From: Tidjanibacter sp.
Lineage (GTDB): Bacteria; Bacteroidota; Bacteroidia; Bacteroidales; Rikenellaceae
Assembly (NCBI GenBank): GCA_017628675.1
Contig: JAGBYS010000200.1
Coordinates: 1 to 5,170 of the forward strand
Direction of reading: 5' to 3'
DNA: 5,170 nucleotides
Positions 1-5,170 of this stretch are shown here, piece by piece. How positions within the stretch are numbered: position 1 is the first letter of the stretch; the number at the start of each line of letters is the position of its first letter. Below the pieces are notes generated by a model. That model was not told the origin of the DNA. It made no database searches and worked only from the letters and a program-made list of their open reading frames with translations. The translations under genes and the position numbers were made by a program.

Positions 1-28
1 GTGGTCTATGTTGTTTTATTTCTATGAC

Positions 29-72
29 AAAAATAAACAAAAACTCCGACACTCACAAATGGGTGTCGGAGT
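29..72 (-). terminator. Rho-independent terminator of the outer-membrane protein gene
   Basis: A perfect 10-bp stem, ACTCCGACAC at 43-52 against GTGTCGGAGT at 63-72, encloses a short loop. Read on the minus strand, the hairpin is followed by a T-rich tract (complement of the A-rich run at 29-43). It begins 24 bases past the stop codon of the minus-strand gene at 97-783, which is where an intrinsic terminator is expected. The plus-strand side has no T tract, so it should act only leftward. Nothing is recognisable in the remaining bases 1-28. Confidence 0.9.
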
Positions 73-96
73 AATGTGTGTGTGGAGTGTATCCTA

Positions 97-783
97 TTAG
101 AACTCGTAGAATACGCCCACCTGGAGCACGCCCTGCTTACCCCAAGCCTCGGTGAGAACCTCACCTTTGTCATTCTTAACTTCGGGGAAGAGATTGGTCA
201 TACCGATGTTGTAGCGAGCATCTACGCCGATGTTGTTGGTCAGCTTGTACTGTGCACCCACTACGAGAGAGAGGTCAAACGAGCTGTAGTCGCCAGCCTC
301 GAGAGTGTCCTCCTGAGTGTTGGTGTTGTCACCGGTGACGGTCTTGGTGGTGGTGTTGAAGCCGGTTGCGAAGCCAAACTGAGGACCTGCATAGGCGCGG
401 ATGTTCATAAAGTGAACCTTTGCCAGGATGGGCACGGTCACATAGTTCACGCTGTAGGCAGTGTTGGTGGTTGCGCTCACGCCGAGCAGGCCGCTACTTG
501 CGGTAGCCTCGGTGTTCACACCCTGCATCGAGAAGTTAGCCTCGACCTGTACGCCCAAGAGGGGCATAACCATATACTCGGCATAAACGCCAGCGTTCAG
601 ACCAAGTTTCATCGCCTGCGATGCGTCGGTTTTTGCCAGGTCGCCCCAGTCAAGACCGCTGTCCTCGCCTACCATGTTGCTGATGGTCGAGAGGTTGCCA
701 CCGACCTTCACGCCGAAGTTAATCTGTGCAAAAGCACCGGTTGCCAGGATTGCTGCAACCAAAGTTACGATAAGTTTTTTCAT
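97..783 (-). CDS. Secreted outer-membrane beta-barrel protein (PorT-like / OMP_b-brl family)
   Basis: A 228-residue protein. The first 19 residues form a signal peptide: MKK, a hydrophobic core (LIVTLVAAILATG), then the AFA/Q signal-peptidase I site. The mature protein alternates polar and hydrophobic residues as barrel strands do: NFGVKVGGNLS near 22-32, KLGLNAGVYAEY at 59-70, VQVEANFSMQG at 78-88, YVTVPILAKVHF at 114-125, IRAYAGPQFGF at 128-138, DLSLVVGAQY at 170-179. It ends in QVGVFYEF, an aromatic C-terminal beta-signal for outer-membrane insertion. The 'VPILAKV...YAGPQFGF' arrangement is typical of the small 8-10 stranded Bacteroidota barrels annotated as PorT family or outer membrane protein beta-barrel domain. 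The frame is open upstream to an ATG at 861, but the start at 783 is chosen because the signal peptide begins there and the 26 extra residues are polar. It is apparently monocistronic, with its own terminator at 29-72. The substrate or partner cannot be told from sequence. Long loops at 89-110 and 142-166 are rich in Thr, Asn and Ser and are probably surface exposed. Confidence 0.88.
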   Translation of the reverse strand: MKKLIVTLVAAILATGAFAQINFGVKVGGNLSTISNMVGEDSGLDWGDLAKTDASQAMKLGLNAGVYAEYMVMPLLGVQVEANFSMQGVNTEATASSGLLGVSATTNTAYSVNYVTVPILAKVHFMNIRAYAGPQFGFATGFNTTTKTVTGDNTNTQEDTLEAGDYSSFDLSLVVGAQYKLTNNIGVDARYNIGMTNLFPEVKNDKGEVLTEAWGKQGVLQVGVFYEF

Positions 784-864
784 CTGTCTTTGAGTTTTGT
801 TTGTTGTGGTTAAAGTTGGTTCTCTTGTTGTGGGAGGCTCAATGGGGCCATTCCTCTTCACGAA

Positions 865-895
865 GATAGTGTTTTATTTGATAACCGCCACTATC
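865..895. repeat. 7-bp inverted repeat in the leader/promoter zone of the outer-membrane protein gene
   Basis: GATAGTG at 865-871 and CACTATC at 889-895 are perfect inverted complements separated by 17 bases. On the minus strand the left arm overlaps a TATCTTCG sequence (861-868), one base off the Bacteroidota -7 consensus TAnnTTTG. The repeat could be an operator or a leader hairpin, but 7-bp arms may be chance. Confidence 0.4.
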
Positions 896-922
896 GCCCT
901 CAATAAAAATGTCGGAAATTCG

Positions 923-953
923 TAAAAATACGACACAAGTTCGGAAAAACAGA
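923..953 (-). promoter_or_regulatory. Weak candidate promoter for the outer-membrane protein gene
   Basis: On the minus strand, TCTG (950-953) lies 19 bases before TATTTTTA (923-930). Each box differs by one base from the Bacteroidota -33 TTTG and -7 TAnnTTTG elements, and the spacing is canonical. It would give a leader of about 130 bases. An alternative -7 box, TATCTTCG at 861-868, also has one mismatch but lacks a good -33 partner. Because a terminator separates this gene from recJ, some promoter should lie between 784 and 1071. Which candidate is used is not decided by the sequence. Confidence 0.3.
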
Positions 954-1006
954 ACATCACACACCGAATTAATGATTATGATTAGGCCTTTTTTGCAGCG
1001 AGAGAG

Positions 1007-1071
1007 GTCTATGGTTGGCAGGCTCTCTATTGCCTTGTGTCGGTTGGGGCGTTAGACTTTTCACCATAGAC
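1007..1071. repeat. 9-bp inverted repeat abutting the terminator (possible structured RNA)
   Basis: GTCTATGGT (1007-1015) and ACCATAGAC (1063-1071) are perfect inverted complements that close a 47-base interior. Inside, GGCA (1017-1020) can pair with TGCC (1031-1034). TAGAC at 1053-1057 offers an alternative partner for the left arm. On the plus strand the right arm runs directly into the terminator hairpin that begins at 1072. No promoter with a good TAnnTTTG box is visible upstream on the plus strand, so I record the element as a repeat and not as a called RNA gene. Confidence 0.55.
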
Positions 1072-1103
1072 AAAAAACCCATCCGTTTTGCGGATGGGTT
1101 TTT
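1072..1103 (-). terminator. Strong intrinsic terminator of the lipA-lipB-recJ unit, symmetric
   Basis: A 13-bp stem (1073-1085 against 1091-1103) has an ACCCATCCG / CGGATGGGT core, flanking A and T runs, and a five-base loop at 1086-1090. On the minus strand it begins 16 bases after the recJ stop codon and ends in a T run, so it terminates the recJ transcript. The A run on the left and T run on the right make it equally good on the plus strand, where no protein-coding gene needs it. Confidence 0.92.
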
Positions 1104-1119
1104 CTGTGGCCCATTGTGA

Positions 1120-2880
1120 CTACTTGAGCGGCTTAATGTCCTTGACCCTCAGCTGGGGGGTGGTGACACCGCGGTAGTGGTTCTCCACGATGGTGTAGCA
1201 GACGTCGATGGGCCTTCCGTTGCGAATCCACTCATAGTGGGTGGGCTGCTGGAACGCAATAGCACCGATGGTCGTATTGGGCTTTTGCCTCTGTGTCAGG
1301 TCCATCTTGAGGTGCTCCTGCTCGGCGCCCACGAGTTTCGCATCGCCTCGGTTGCTCACGCCGCGAGTCATAAAGACGGGTGCGGTATTGCCTGGGCCGA
1401 AGGGCTGGAAGCGCGACAGCACAGCCCTGAACGAGGGGGTGATGTCGCTGAAGAGCAGCTCGGAGTCTATATCCACCTGGGGCACCAAGAGCGAGGGATC
1501 GATGTGCTCCTCCACATAGGCGTGGAAGCGACGGGTGAACTCCTCGATATTCTCGGGCTTCATCGTGAGGCCTGCAGCGTACATATGGCCACCGAAGTTC
1601 TCCAGCAGGTCGGAGCACGACTCCACAGCCTGGTAGAGGTCGAAGCCCGCAACGCTACGAGCCGAGCCCGTGGCGAAGTTGTTGCTCATAGTGAGCACCA
1701 CGGTGGGCTTATAGTAGGTCTCAATGAGCCTCGAAGCGACGATACCCACGATACCCTTCATCCACTTGGGGTTATAGATGACGATACTCTTGTGCGACTT
1801 CATCTCGGGGCTATTCTCGATGATGTCGTGAGCCTCCTGTGTGACATTGCGGTCGATACTCTTGCGGCTCTGGTTGAACTCGTCGATACTCTTGCTACAC
1901 TCCTTGGCCATAGCCTCATCCCTCTCGATGAGCATCTCCACAGCCTTGTGGCCGCCCGAGGGTGCTGCATCGGGATCGTCGGGATCGACCTTCATACGGC
2001 CCGCAGCGTTGATGCGGGGACCAATCTTGAAGATGATGTCGTCGATGGTGATCTGGTGTTTGTCCAGACCGCAGAGGGTGATGATGGAGTGGAGTCCCTT
2101 GCGGGGCGACTCGTTCAGGCGCTTGAGGCCATAGTAGGCCAGGATGCGGTTCTCGCCCACCAGCGGCACAATGTCGGCGGCGGTGCTGACCACAACAAGG
2201 TCCAAGAGTTTCTCCACCTCGGCGAAGGGGATACCCTTCTTCTGGGCGTAGCCCTGCACGAGTTTGAAGCCCACACCACAGCCCGAAAGCTCATCGAAGG
2301 GGTAGTGACAATCCTCCCTCTTGGGGTCGAGGACTGCTACCGCATTTGGGATGCTCTCACCAGGCAGGTGGTGGTCACAGATGATAAAATCAATCCCTTT
2401 ACTGTTGGCATAGTCAACCTTCTCAACGGCCTTGATTCCGCAATCGAGTGCGATCACAAGGCTCACACCTTTACGCTCGGCGTAGTCGATACTCGATATC
2501 GACACACCATAACCCTCCGTATAACGGTCGGGTATGTAGAAAGTGAGGTTTTGGTGTCCTCTGCTGCGCAGGAATGTATACACCAGCGCAACGGCCGTAC
2601 AGCCATCCACATCATAGTCGCCATAGACCATAATCTTCTCGCCCTGCCTTACGGCTCGGTCGATACGCTCCACGGCTCGGTCCATATCCTTCATCAGGAA
2701 TGGGTCGTGGAGGTCGGATAGCTTCGGGTTGAAGAACCTTGTAGCCTCGTTGTAAGTTTCTATGCCTCTTTGTACAAGTAAGTTGGCAAGCACAGGGGGG
2801 ATGTTGAGTTGCGAGGAGAGGTTTGCCACCTTCTCGCTCTCGCCCTGTGGCTTGATTACCCAACGCTTATCAATTGGCAT
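1120..2880 (-). CDS. recJ: Single-stranded-DNA-specific exonuclease RecJ
   Basis: RecJ degrades single-stranded DNA 5' to 3' in recombination and in base-excision and mismatch repair. The 586-residue protein is near the usual family length and has the full motif set in order: DHH-family motif I VYGDYDVDG at 85-93 (metal-binding aspartates), ALDCG at 144-148, CDHH at 168-171, STAADIVPL at 232-240 and GPRINAAGR at 287-295. The DHHA1 domain follows, with KGIVGIVASRL at 375-385, GSARSVAGFD at 405-414 and the FGGH motif at 429-432. A C-terminal OB-type region carries FQPFGPGN at 491-498. All expected catalytic residues seem present. About ten acidic/Gly-rich residues (297-311, VDPDDPDAAPSGGH) sit between GPRINAAGRM and KAVEMLIERD, where many homologues run on directly. 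The ATG at 2880 is chosen because MPIDKRWVIK resembles the usual N-terminus of relatives. No Shine-Dalgarno is visible; the leader is A/T-rich. The start lies inside the 3' end of lipB (25-base overlap), suggesting coupled translation. Confidence 0.97.
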   Translation of the reverse strand: MPIDKRWVIKPQGESEKVANLSSQLNIPPVLANLLVQRGIETYNEATRFFNPKLSDLHDPFLMKDMDRAVERIDRAVRQGEKIMVYGDYDVDGCTAVALVYTFLRSRGHQNLTFYIPDRYTEGYGVSISSIDYAERKGVSLVIALDCGIKAVEKVDYANSKGIDFIICDHHLPGESIPNAVAVLDPKREDCHYPFDELSGCGVGFKLVQGYAQKKGIPFAEVEKLLDLVVVSTAADIVPLVGENRILAYYGLKRLNESPRKGLHSIITLCGLDKHQITIDDIIFKIGPRINAAGRMKVDPDDPDAAPSGGHKAVEMLIERDEAMAKECSKSIDEFNQSRKSIDRNVTQEAHDIIENSPEMKSHKSIVIYNPKWMKGIVGIVASRLIETYYKPTVVLTMSNNFATGSARSVAGFDLYQAVESCSDLLENFGGHMYAAGLTMKPENIEEFTRRFHAYVEEHIDPSLLVPQVDIDSELLFSDITPSFRAVLSRFQPFGPGNTAPVFMTRGVSNRGDAKLVGAEQEHLKMDLTQRQKPNTTIGAIAFQQPTHYEWIRNGRPIDVCYTIVENHYRGVTTPQLRVKDIKPLK

Positions 2881-3569
2881 AATCTTTTAGTATTTATTTT
2901 ATTAATATTTAATTTGCGCGTCAGGTGGGAGATGAGTCGCTCTTTGACCACTCCCAGGTCGAGTTTTGCACCGAGCTCCTGCTCCATTGAGGTTGCGGTG
3001 CGGTCTGTGAAGCCACAGGGGTTGATGAAGCCAAAGTACTTCAGATCTGTGTTCACATTCAGAGCAAAGCCGTGCATTGTCACCCAGCGGGAGGATTTTA
3101 CGCCCACGGCGCATATCTTCCTCATAGGCCTTCCCGGCTCTACAATCCACACTCCCGAGGCCCCCTCGACTCTCTGACAAGCGATACCCCACTCGGACAT
3201 CGTGTCGATGACGGCGCCCTCAATGGCGTCGATGTAGTCCTTCAGACCGATGCCCAACTGTGCAAGGTCCAGGATGGGGTAGCCCACAATCTGTCCGGGG
3301 CCGTGGAAGGTTATGTCGCCTCCGCGGTCGATGTGGAAAAACTCTGCTCCAATACTCTTTAAGAACTCCTCGGCAACCAGCAAATTGGAATCTTTGCCAC
3401 TCTTGCCGAGCGTGTATACGGGTGGATGCTCCACCAGTATTATGGTGTGGCGGGGCTCCTCGCCCTCGCTCTTGGCTGCTATGGCTCCTTTGAAGAGCTG
3501 TTGTTGCAACTCCCAGCACTCGCCAAAGGCCATCGTGCCTACATCTACAACATCACACTCTCTTGCCAT
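2856..3569 (-). CDS. lipB: Octanoyl-[acyl-carrier-protein]:protein octanoyltransferase LipB
   Basis: LipB transfers octanoate from acyl-carrier protein to the lipoyl-domain lysine of 2-oxoacid dehydrogenase E2 subunits and GcvH, the first step of endogenous lipoylation, in the cytoplasm. The 237-residue product shows EHPPVYTLGK at 47-56, the signature RGGDITFHGPGQ at 82-93, KICAVGVK at 151-158, RWVTMHGFALNVN at 161-173 and FINPCGF at 181-187. Lys151 and Cys185 align with the catalytic Lys/Cys pair of the family (Lys135 and Cys169 in E. coli). It is about 20 residues longer than the E. coli enzyme. The extra length includes a C-terminal tail, NINKINTKRLCQLISVG (221-237), encoded partly by an A/T-rich stretch and ending inside recJ. 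It follows lipA by 45 bases, with a purine-rich AAGAGAGAGAT just before the ATG, and is expected to be co-transcribed with lipA. Confidence 0.97.
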   Translation of the reverse strand: MARECDVVDVGTMAFGECWELQQQLFKGAIAAKSEGEEPRHTIILVEHPPVYTLGKSGKDSNLLVAEEFLKSIGAEFFHIDRGGDITFHGPGQIVGYPILDLAQLGIGLKDYIDAIEGAVIDTMSEWGIACQRVEGASGVWIVEPGRPMRKICAVGVKSSRWVTMHGFALNVNTDLKYFGFINPCGFTDRTATSMEQELGAKLDLGVVKERLISHLTRKLNINKINTKRLCQLISVG

Positions 3570-3614
3570 ATCTCTCTCTTGTTTTTCTTGTGAGCCGCTC
3601 TCTTTGCTGGTCGG

Positions 3615-4496
3615 CTACTCCTTTTTACACGCCTCCACTGCACGGTCTGCCAGGTAGGACGACCTCACCAGAGGAGCACTTGCTACATACTTGAATCCCA
3701 TCTCGAGGGCCTCCTCCTTGAGGGTGTCGAACTCCTCGGGGGTGACATACCTCGCCACGGGATAGTGCTTGGCCGTGGGGCGGAGGTACTGTCCGAGTGT
3801 GACAATCTCCACACCCACCTCTCGGAGGTCACGAAGTGCCTCCAGAAGCTCCTCGTGTGTTTCGCCAAGGCCCACCATCAGTCCACTCTTGGTGGGGATG
3901 CCGCTTTCGGCCATAATCTTCAGGCTCTGGAGCGAGGTGCGATACTTGGCTTTGGAGCGCACCAGCGGGGTGATACGCTCAACGGTCTCGAGGTTGTGTC
4001 CCACGATGTGGGGCCTGGCACTGAGTGCCAGCTCGATGAGCTCCCTCTTGCCGTCGAAATCGGGCAGCAGGACCTCTACTGTTGTGTTTGGATTAATAGT
4101 TTTGATTGCCTCTACGACTCTTCTCCAGTGGTCGGCGCCTGCATCGGGCAGATCGTCGCGGTCCACGGAGGTTATGACAGCGTGACGGAGTCCCATCAGT
4201 TTGATGGACTCGGCGACCCTTTCGGGCTCGTTAGGTTCGATAGGTAGCGGCCTACCCGTGGGGGTGGCGCAGAACTTACAACCTCGGGTGCAGATGTCAC
4301 CCAGAATCATAAAGGTTGCCGTCTTGCGACTCCAACACTCCGACTTGTTGGGACACTTTCCGCTGCTGCAAATAGTGTGCAAACCGTGGCGCTCAACAAT
4401 GTGAGCCACCTCTGCGTATCCCTCTCCGTCGTGGAGCTTGATTTTCAGCCATTCGGGTTTGATTCGTCGCGTTACCTTGTCATTAAGATTAGGCAT
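3615..4496 (-). CDS. lipA: Lipoyl synthase LipA (radical SAM)
   Basis: LipA inserts two sulfur atoms at C6 and C8 of protein-bound octanoyl groups, completing the lipoyl cofactor started by LipB. The 293 residues carry both iron-sulfur cluster motifs. The auxiliary-cluster cysteines are C43, C48 and C54 in CSSGKCPNKSECW. The radical-SAM CxxxCxxC is at C69, C73 and C76 in CTRGCKFC. The C-terminal RSSY at 278-281 supplies the serine ligand of the auxiliary cluster. Other conserved blocks are ATFMILGDICT (60-70), VITSVDRDDLPDAGA (107-121), HNLETVERI (167-175), KSGLMVGLGE (203-212) and TLGQYLRPTAKHYPV (233-247). Length is normal for the family. The ATG at 4496 lies about 20-25 bases below the expected start site of the promoter at 4525-4555, and no upstream in-frame start is needed. 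It is the first gene of the lipA-lipB-recJ unit. Confidence 0.98.
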   Translation of the reverse strand: MPNLNDKVTRRIKPEWLKIKLHDGEGYAEVAHIVERHGLHTICSSGKCPNKSECWSRKTATFMILGDICTRGCKFCATPTGRPLPIEPNEPERVAESIKLMGLRHAVITSVDRDDLPDAGADHWRRVVEAIKTINPNTTVEVLLPDFDGKRELIELALSARPHIVGHNLETVERITPLVRSKAKYRTSLQSLKIMAESGIPTKSGLMVGLGETHEELLEALRDLREVGVEIVTLGQYLRPTAKHYPVARYVTPEEFDTLKEEALEMGFKYVASAPLVRSSYLADRAVEACKKE

Positions 4497-4524
4497 TAAT
4501 AATTCACTATTTTTCCAATTAGCG

Positions 4525-4555
4525 CAAAAGTACGCATAAGATTCGGATTTTCAAA
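4525..4555 (-). promoter_or_regulatory. Bacteroidota housekeeping promoter of lipA-lipB-recJ
   Basis: On the minus strand, TTTG (4552-4555) is followed after exactly 19 bases by TACTTTTG (4525-4532). This is a perfect match to the -33 TTTG and -7 TAnnTTTG elements read by the primary sigma factor of Bacteroides and relatives. Transcription should start near 4517-4520, giving a leader of roughly 20-25 bases before the lipA ATG at 4496. Confidence 0.85.
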
Positions 4556-4559
4556 ATCC
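4545..4559. repeat. Palindrome over the -33 box of the lipA promoter
   Basis: GGATTTT (4545-4551) and AAAATCC (4553-4559) are perfect inverted arms around a single central base. The -33 TTTG lies in the middle. A protein bound here would block the promoter, so it is a candidate operator, but no regulator is encoded in the window and an A/T-rich 7-bp palindrome can arise by chance. Confidence 0.4.
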
Positions 4560-4865
4560 CCGACAACCTTTTTACGCGCGGGCGCGAAATTTGTCCTCCG
4601 ACTACCGCCAGCCGACAACATACCTCTCACCCTGCTTCGCGGCCTCCTACCTGTGCTAAGGAGGGGCCAATGGGTCTAAAAGGGCCAAAAGGCAGACACA
4701 CGCCCCCGCCCTAAATGGCCCCCTCTAACTTAGATGGGGAATTTTACAAAGCCCTCCAATTCACCTCCCCACCTCCTCTTCTCCAAGAATTTTCGATTGC
4801 CCATTCCCTTTTAGCCCCTTTTGCCCTTTCAGCCCTTTTTGCCCTTTCTCTTTTTCAATTTTTTG
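4560..4865. other. Divergent intergenic region with repeats, no gene seen
   Basis: About 300 bases between the lipA promoter and the yhhN-like promoter hold no credible coding frame or recognisable RNA gene. The first part has a G+C-rich patch and a hairpin, CCTCCT (4643-4648) with AGGAGG (4659-4664). The middle contains purine tracts such as AAAAGGGCCAAAAGGC. The right part is strongly pyrimidine-rich on the plus strand, built from CCCTTTT-like units. Imperfect inverted complements between these parts (such as CTAAAAGGG at 4676-4684 and CCCTTTTAG at 4806-4814) suggest repeated, possibly foldable sequence. Confidence 0.6.
4813..4848 (+). repeat. Two tandem copies of an 18-bp pyrimidine-rich unit
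   Basis: AGCCCCTTTTGCCCTTTC (4813-4830) is followed immediately by AGCCCTTTTTGCCCTTTC (4831-4848), differing at one position. The unit is itself two half-repeats of the GCCCyTTT type. It lies just upstream of the -7 box of the yhhN-like gene, in the place where the -33 element would be. Confidence 0.85.
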
Positions 4866-4873
4866 TATCTTTG
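4866..4873 (+). promoter_or_regulatory. -7 box for the yhhN-like gene
   Basis: TATCTTTG is a perfect TAnnTTTG. The nearest TTTG upstream (4838-4841) is 24 bases away, longer than the usual 19-21, and the bases at normal spacing are only CTTT-like, so the -33 part is weak. Transcription would begin near 4877-4880, only a few bases before the ATG at 4882, implying a nearly leaderless mRNA. Confidence 0.65.
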
Positions 4874-4881
4874 TAGTCAAG

Positions 4882-5170
4882 ATGAGGTCTAACGAACATA
4901 GCGGTTCTCTCGGCAGATGGGGCATTGTGGTGCTCTATGTGCTTCTTTGTGGGCTCTACTTTTCGCCCATCGCAGCGCCCTATAAGATTGTCTATCCTCT
5001 TGTGCTACTGACCATTAGCTCCCTTGGCGCACGCGAGCTCCTGCTCACTTTGGCACTTGCCTTTTCAGCTCTTGGTGACCTGTGTGGTGCCGAGGGTGAG
5101 TTGCTGCTCCAGATGGGTGCTTTTGCGGCGGCGCAGGTGTGCTATCTGATGCTGTTTGCAAGGCGCATTA
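4882..5170 (+). CDS. YhhN/TMEM86-family membrane protein (N-terminal part, cut by window end)
   Basis: The first 96 residues are visible and the frame is still open at the window edge. A short polar N-terminus (MRSNEHSGSLGR) precedes four hydrophobic segments, at about 13-31, 36-48, 52-68 and 74-93. The segment LALAFSALGDLCG (57-69) followed by LLLQMGAFAAAQVCYLMLF (74-92) matches the pattern of the YhhN family, which has a conserved GD (65-66) at the end of one helix and a G-x-F...Y pattern in the next. The family includes animal TMEM86 lysoplasmalogenases, which hydrolyse the vinyl-ether bond of lysoplasmalogens. The substrate of bacterial members is mostly unestablished. Family members have about eight membrane helices and 200-230 residues, so roughly half is missing. 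From memory, many relatives have His where Gln85 stands. The ATG at 4882 is chosen because the next in-frame ATG (codon 78) is past three helices and the GTGs lie inside helix 1. It is transcribed divergently from lipA. Confidence 0.75.
   Translation, partial: MRSNEHSGSLGRWGIVVLYVLLCGLYFSPIAAPYKIVYPLVLLTISSLGARELLLTLALAFSALGDLCGAEGELLLQMGAFAAAQVCYLMLFARRI

Noticed and set aside
76..813. A 245-codon plus-strand frame opposite the outer-membrane protein gene
   Set aside because: The minus-strand product has a signal peptide, barrel strands and a matching terminator. The plus-strand product is Cys/His/Val-rich with no motif and runs across the minus-strand terminator region.
784..861. N-terminal extension of the outer-membrane protein to an ATG at 861
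   Set aside because: It would bury the clear signal peptide starting at 783 behind 26 polar residues and would overlap the probable leader.
1051..1057. GTTAGAC, resembling an integron attC core (GTTRRRY)
   Set aside because: No matching RYYYAAC partner at the right distance, no cassette structure and no integrase nearby; a 7-base match is expected by chance.
1177..2721. A 514-codon open frame on the plus strand, antisense to recJ
   Set aside because: It lies wholly inside recJ, which has all family motifs. The antisense product has no recognisable domain and is a His/Val/Leu-rich composition typical of a reverse-complement shadow of GC-rich coding DNA.
4670..4714. A 14-codon mini-frame preceded by AGGAGG at ideal spacing
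   Set aside because: Bacteroidota rarely depend on Shine-Dalgarno sequences, the peptide is low-complexity and derives from the repeat tract, and the AGGAGG is explained by the hairpin with CCTCCT at 4643-4648. No promoter precedes it.
4525..4881. Possible riboswitch or lipoate-responsive leader before lipA
   Set aside because: The predicted lipA leader is only about 20-25 bases, too short for a riboswitch, and the rest lies upstream of the transcription start.

Overview
The window looks like ordinary core chromosome of a member of the Bacteroidota, most likely order Bacteroidales. The evidence is a perfect TTTG-N19-TAnnTTTG promoter in front of lipA, a second TAnnTTTG box in front of the rightmost gene, A/T-rich leaders without Shine-Dalgarno sequences, and a small PorT-like outer-membrane beta-barrel protein. 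The moderate-to-high GC content of the genes and the purine/pyrimidine-tract intergenic DNA would suit an Alistipes-like genus, but that is a guess. No mobile element, CRISPR array, tRNA or rRNA is visible.

Layout, left to right. At 29-72 there is a rho-independent terminator reading leftward. It closes a minus-strand gene at 97-783 for a secreted outer-membrane beta-barrel protein. The 288 bases at 784-1071 hold that gene's leader, only weak promoter candidates and two inverted repeats. A strong hairpin with A and T tracts (1072-1103) ends the next minus-strand transcription unit. That unit reads lipA (3615-4496), lipB (2856-3569), recJ (1120-2880). It starts from a textbook Bacteroidota promoter at 4525-4555, with a 45-base lipA-lipB gap and a 25-base lipB/recJ overlap. 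The 385 bases at 4497-4881 are a divergent control region containing short pyrimidine-rich repeats. On the plus strand, a YhhN/TMEM86-family membrane protein starts at 4882 and runs off the window end.

How the genes work together. LipB moves an octanoyl group from acyl-carrier protein to the lipoyl domains of 2-oxoacid dehydrogenases or the glycine cleavage system. LipA then inserts two sulfur atoms, so the first two genes form the complete endogenous lipoate pathway. RecJ, a 5'-3' single-strand DNA exonuclease for recombination and repair, has no obvious link to lipoylation but appears to be co-transcribed and perhaps translationally coupled to lipB.

I do not see an undescribed multi-gene system here. 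The points most worth a second look are a possible small RNA on the plus strand just ahead of the 1072-1103 terminator, the nearly leaderless start of the yhhN-like gene, the lipB C-terminal tail that seems to have grown into recJ, and the repeats in the divergent intergenic region.
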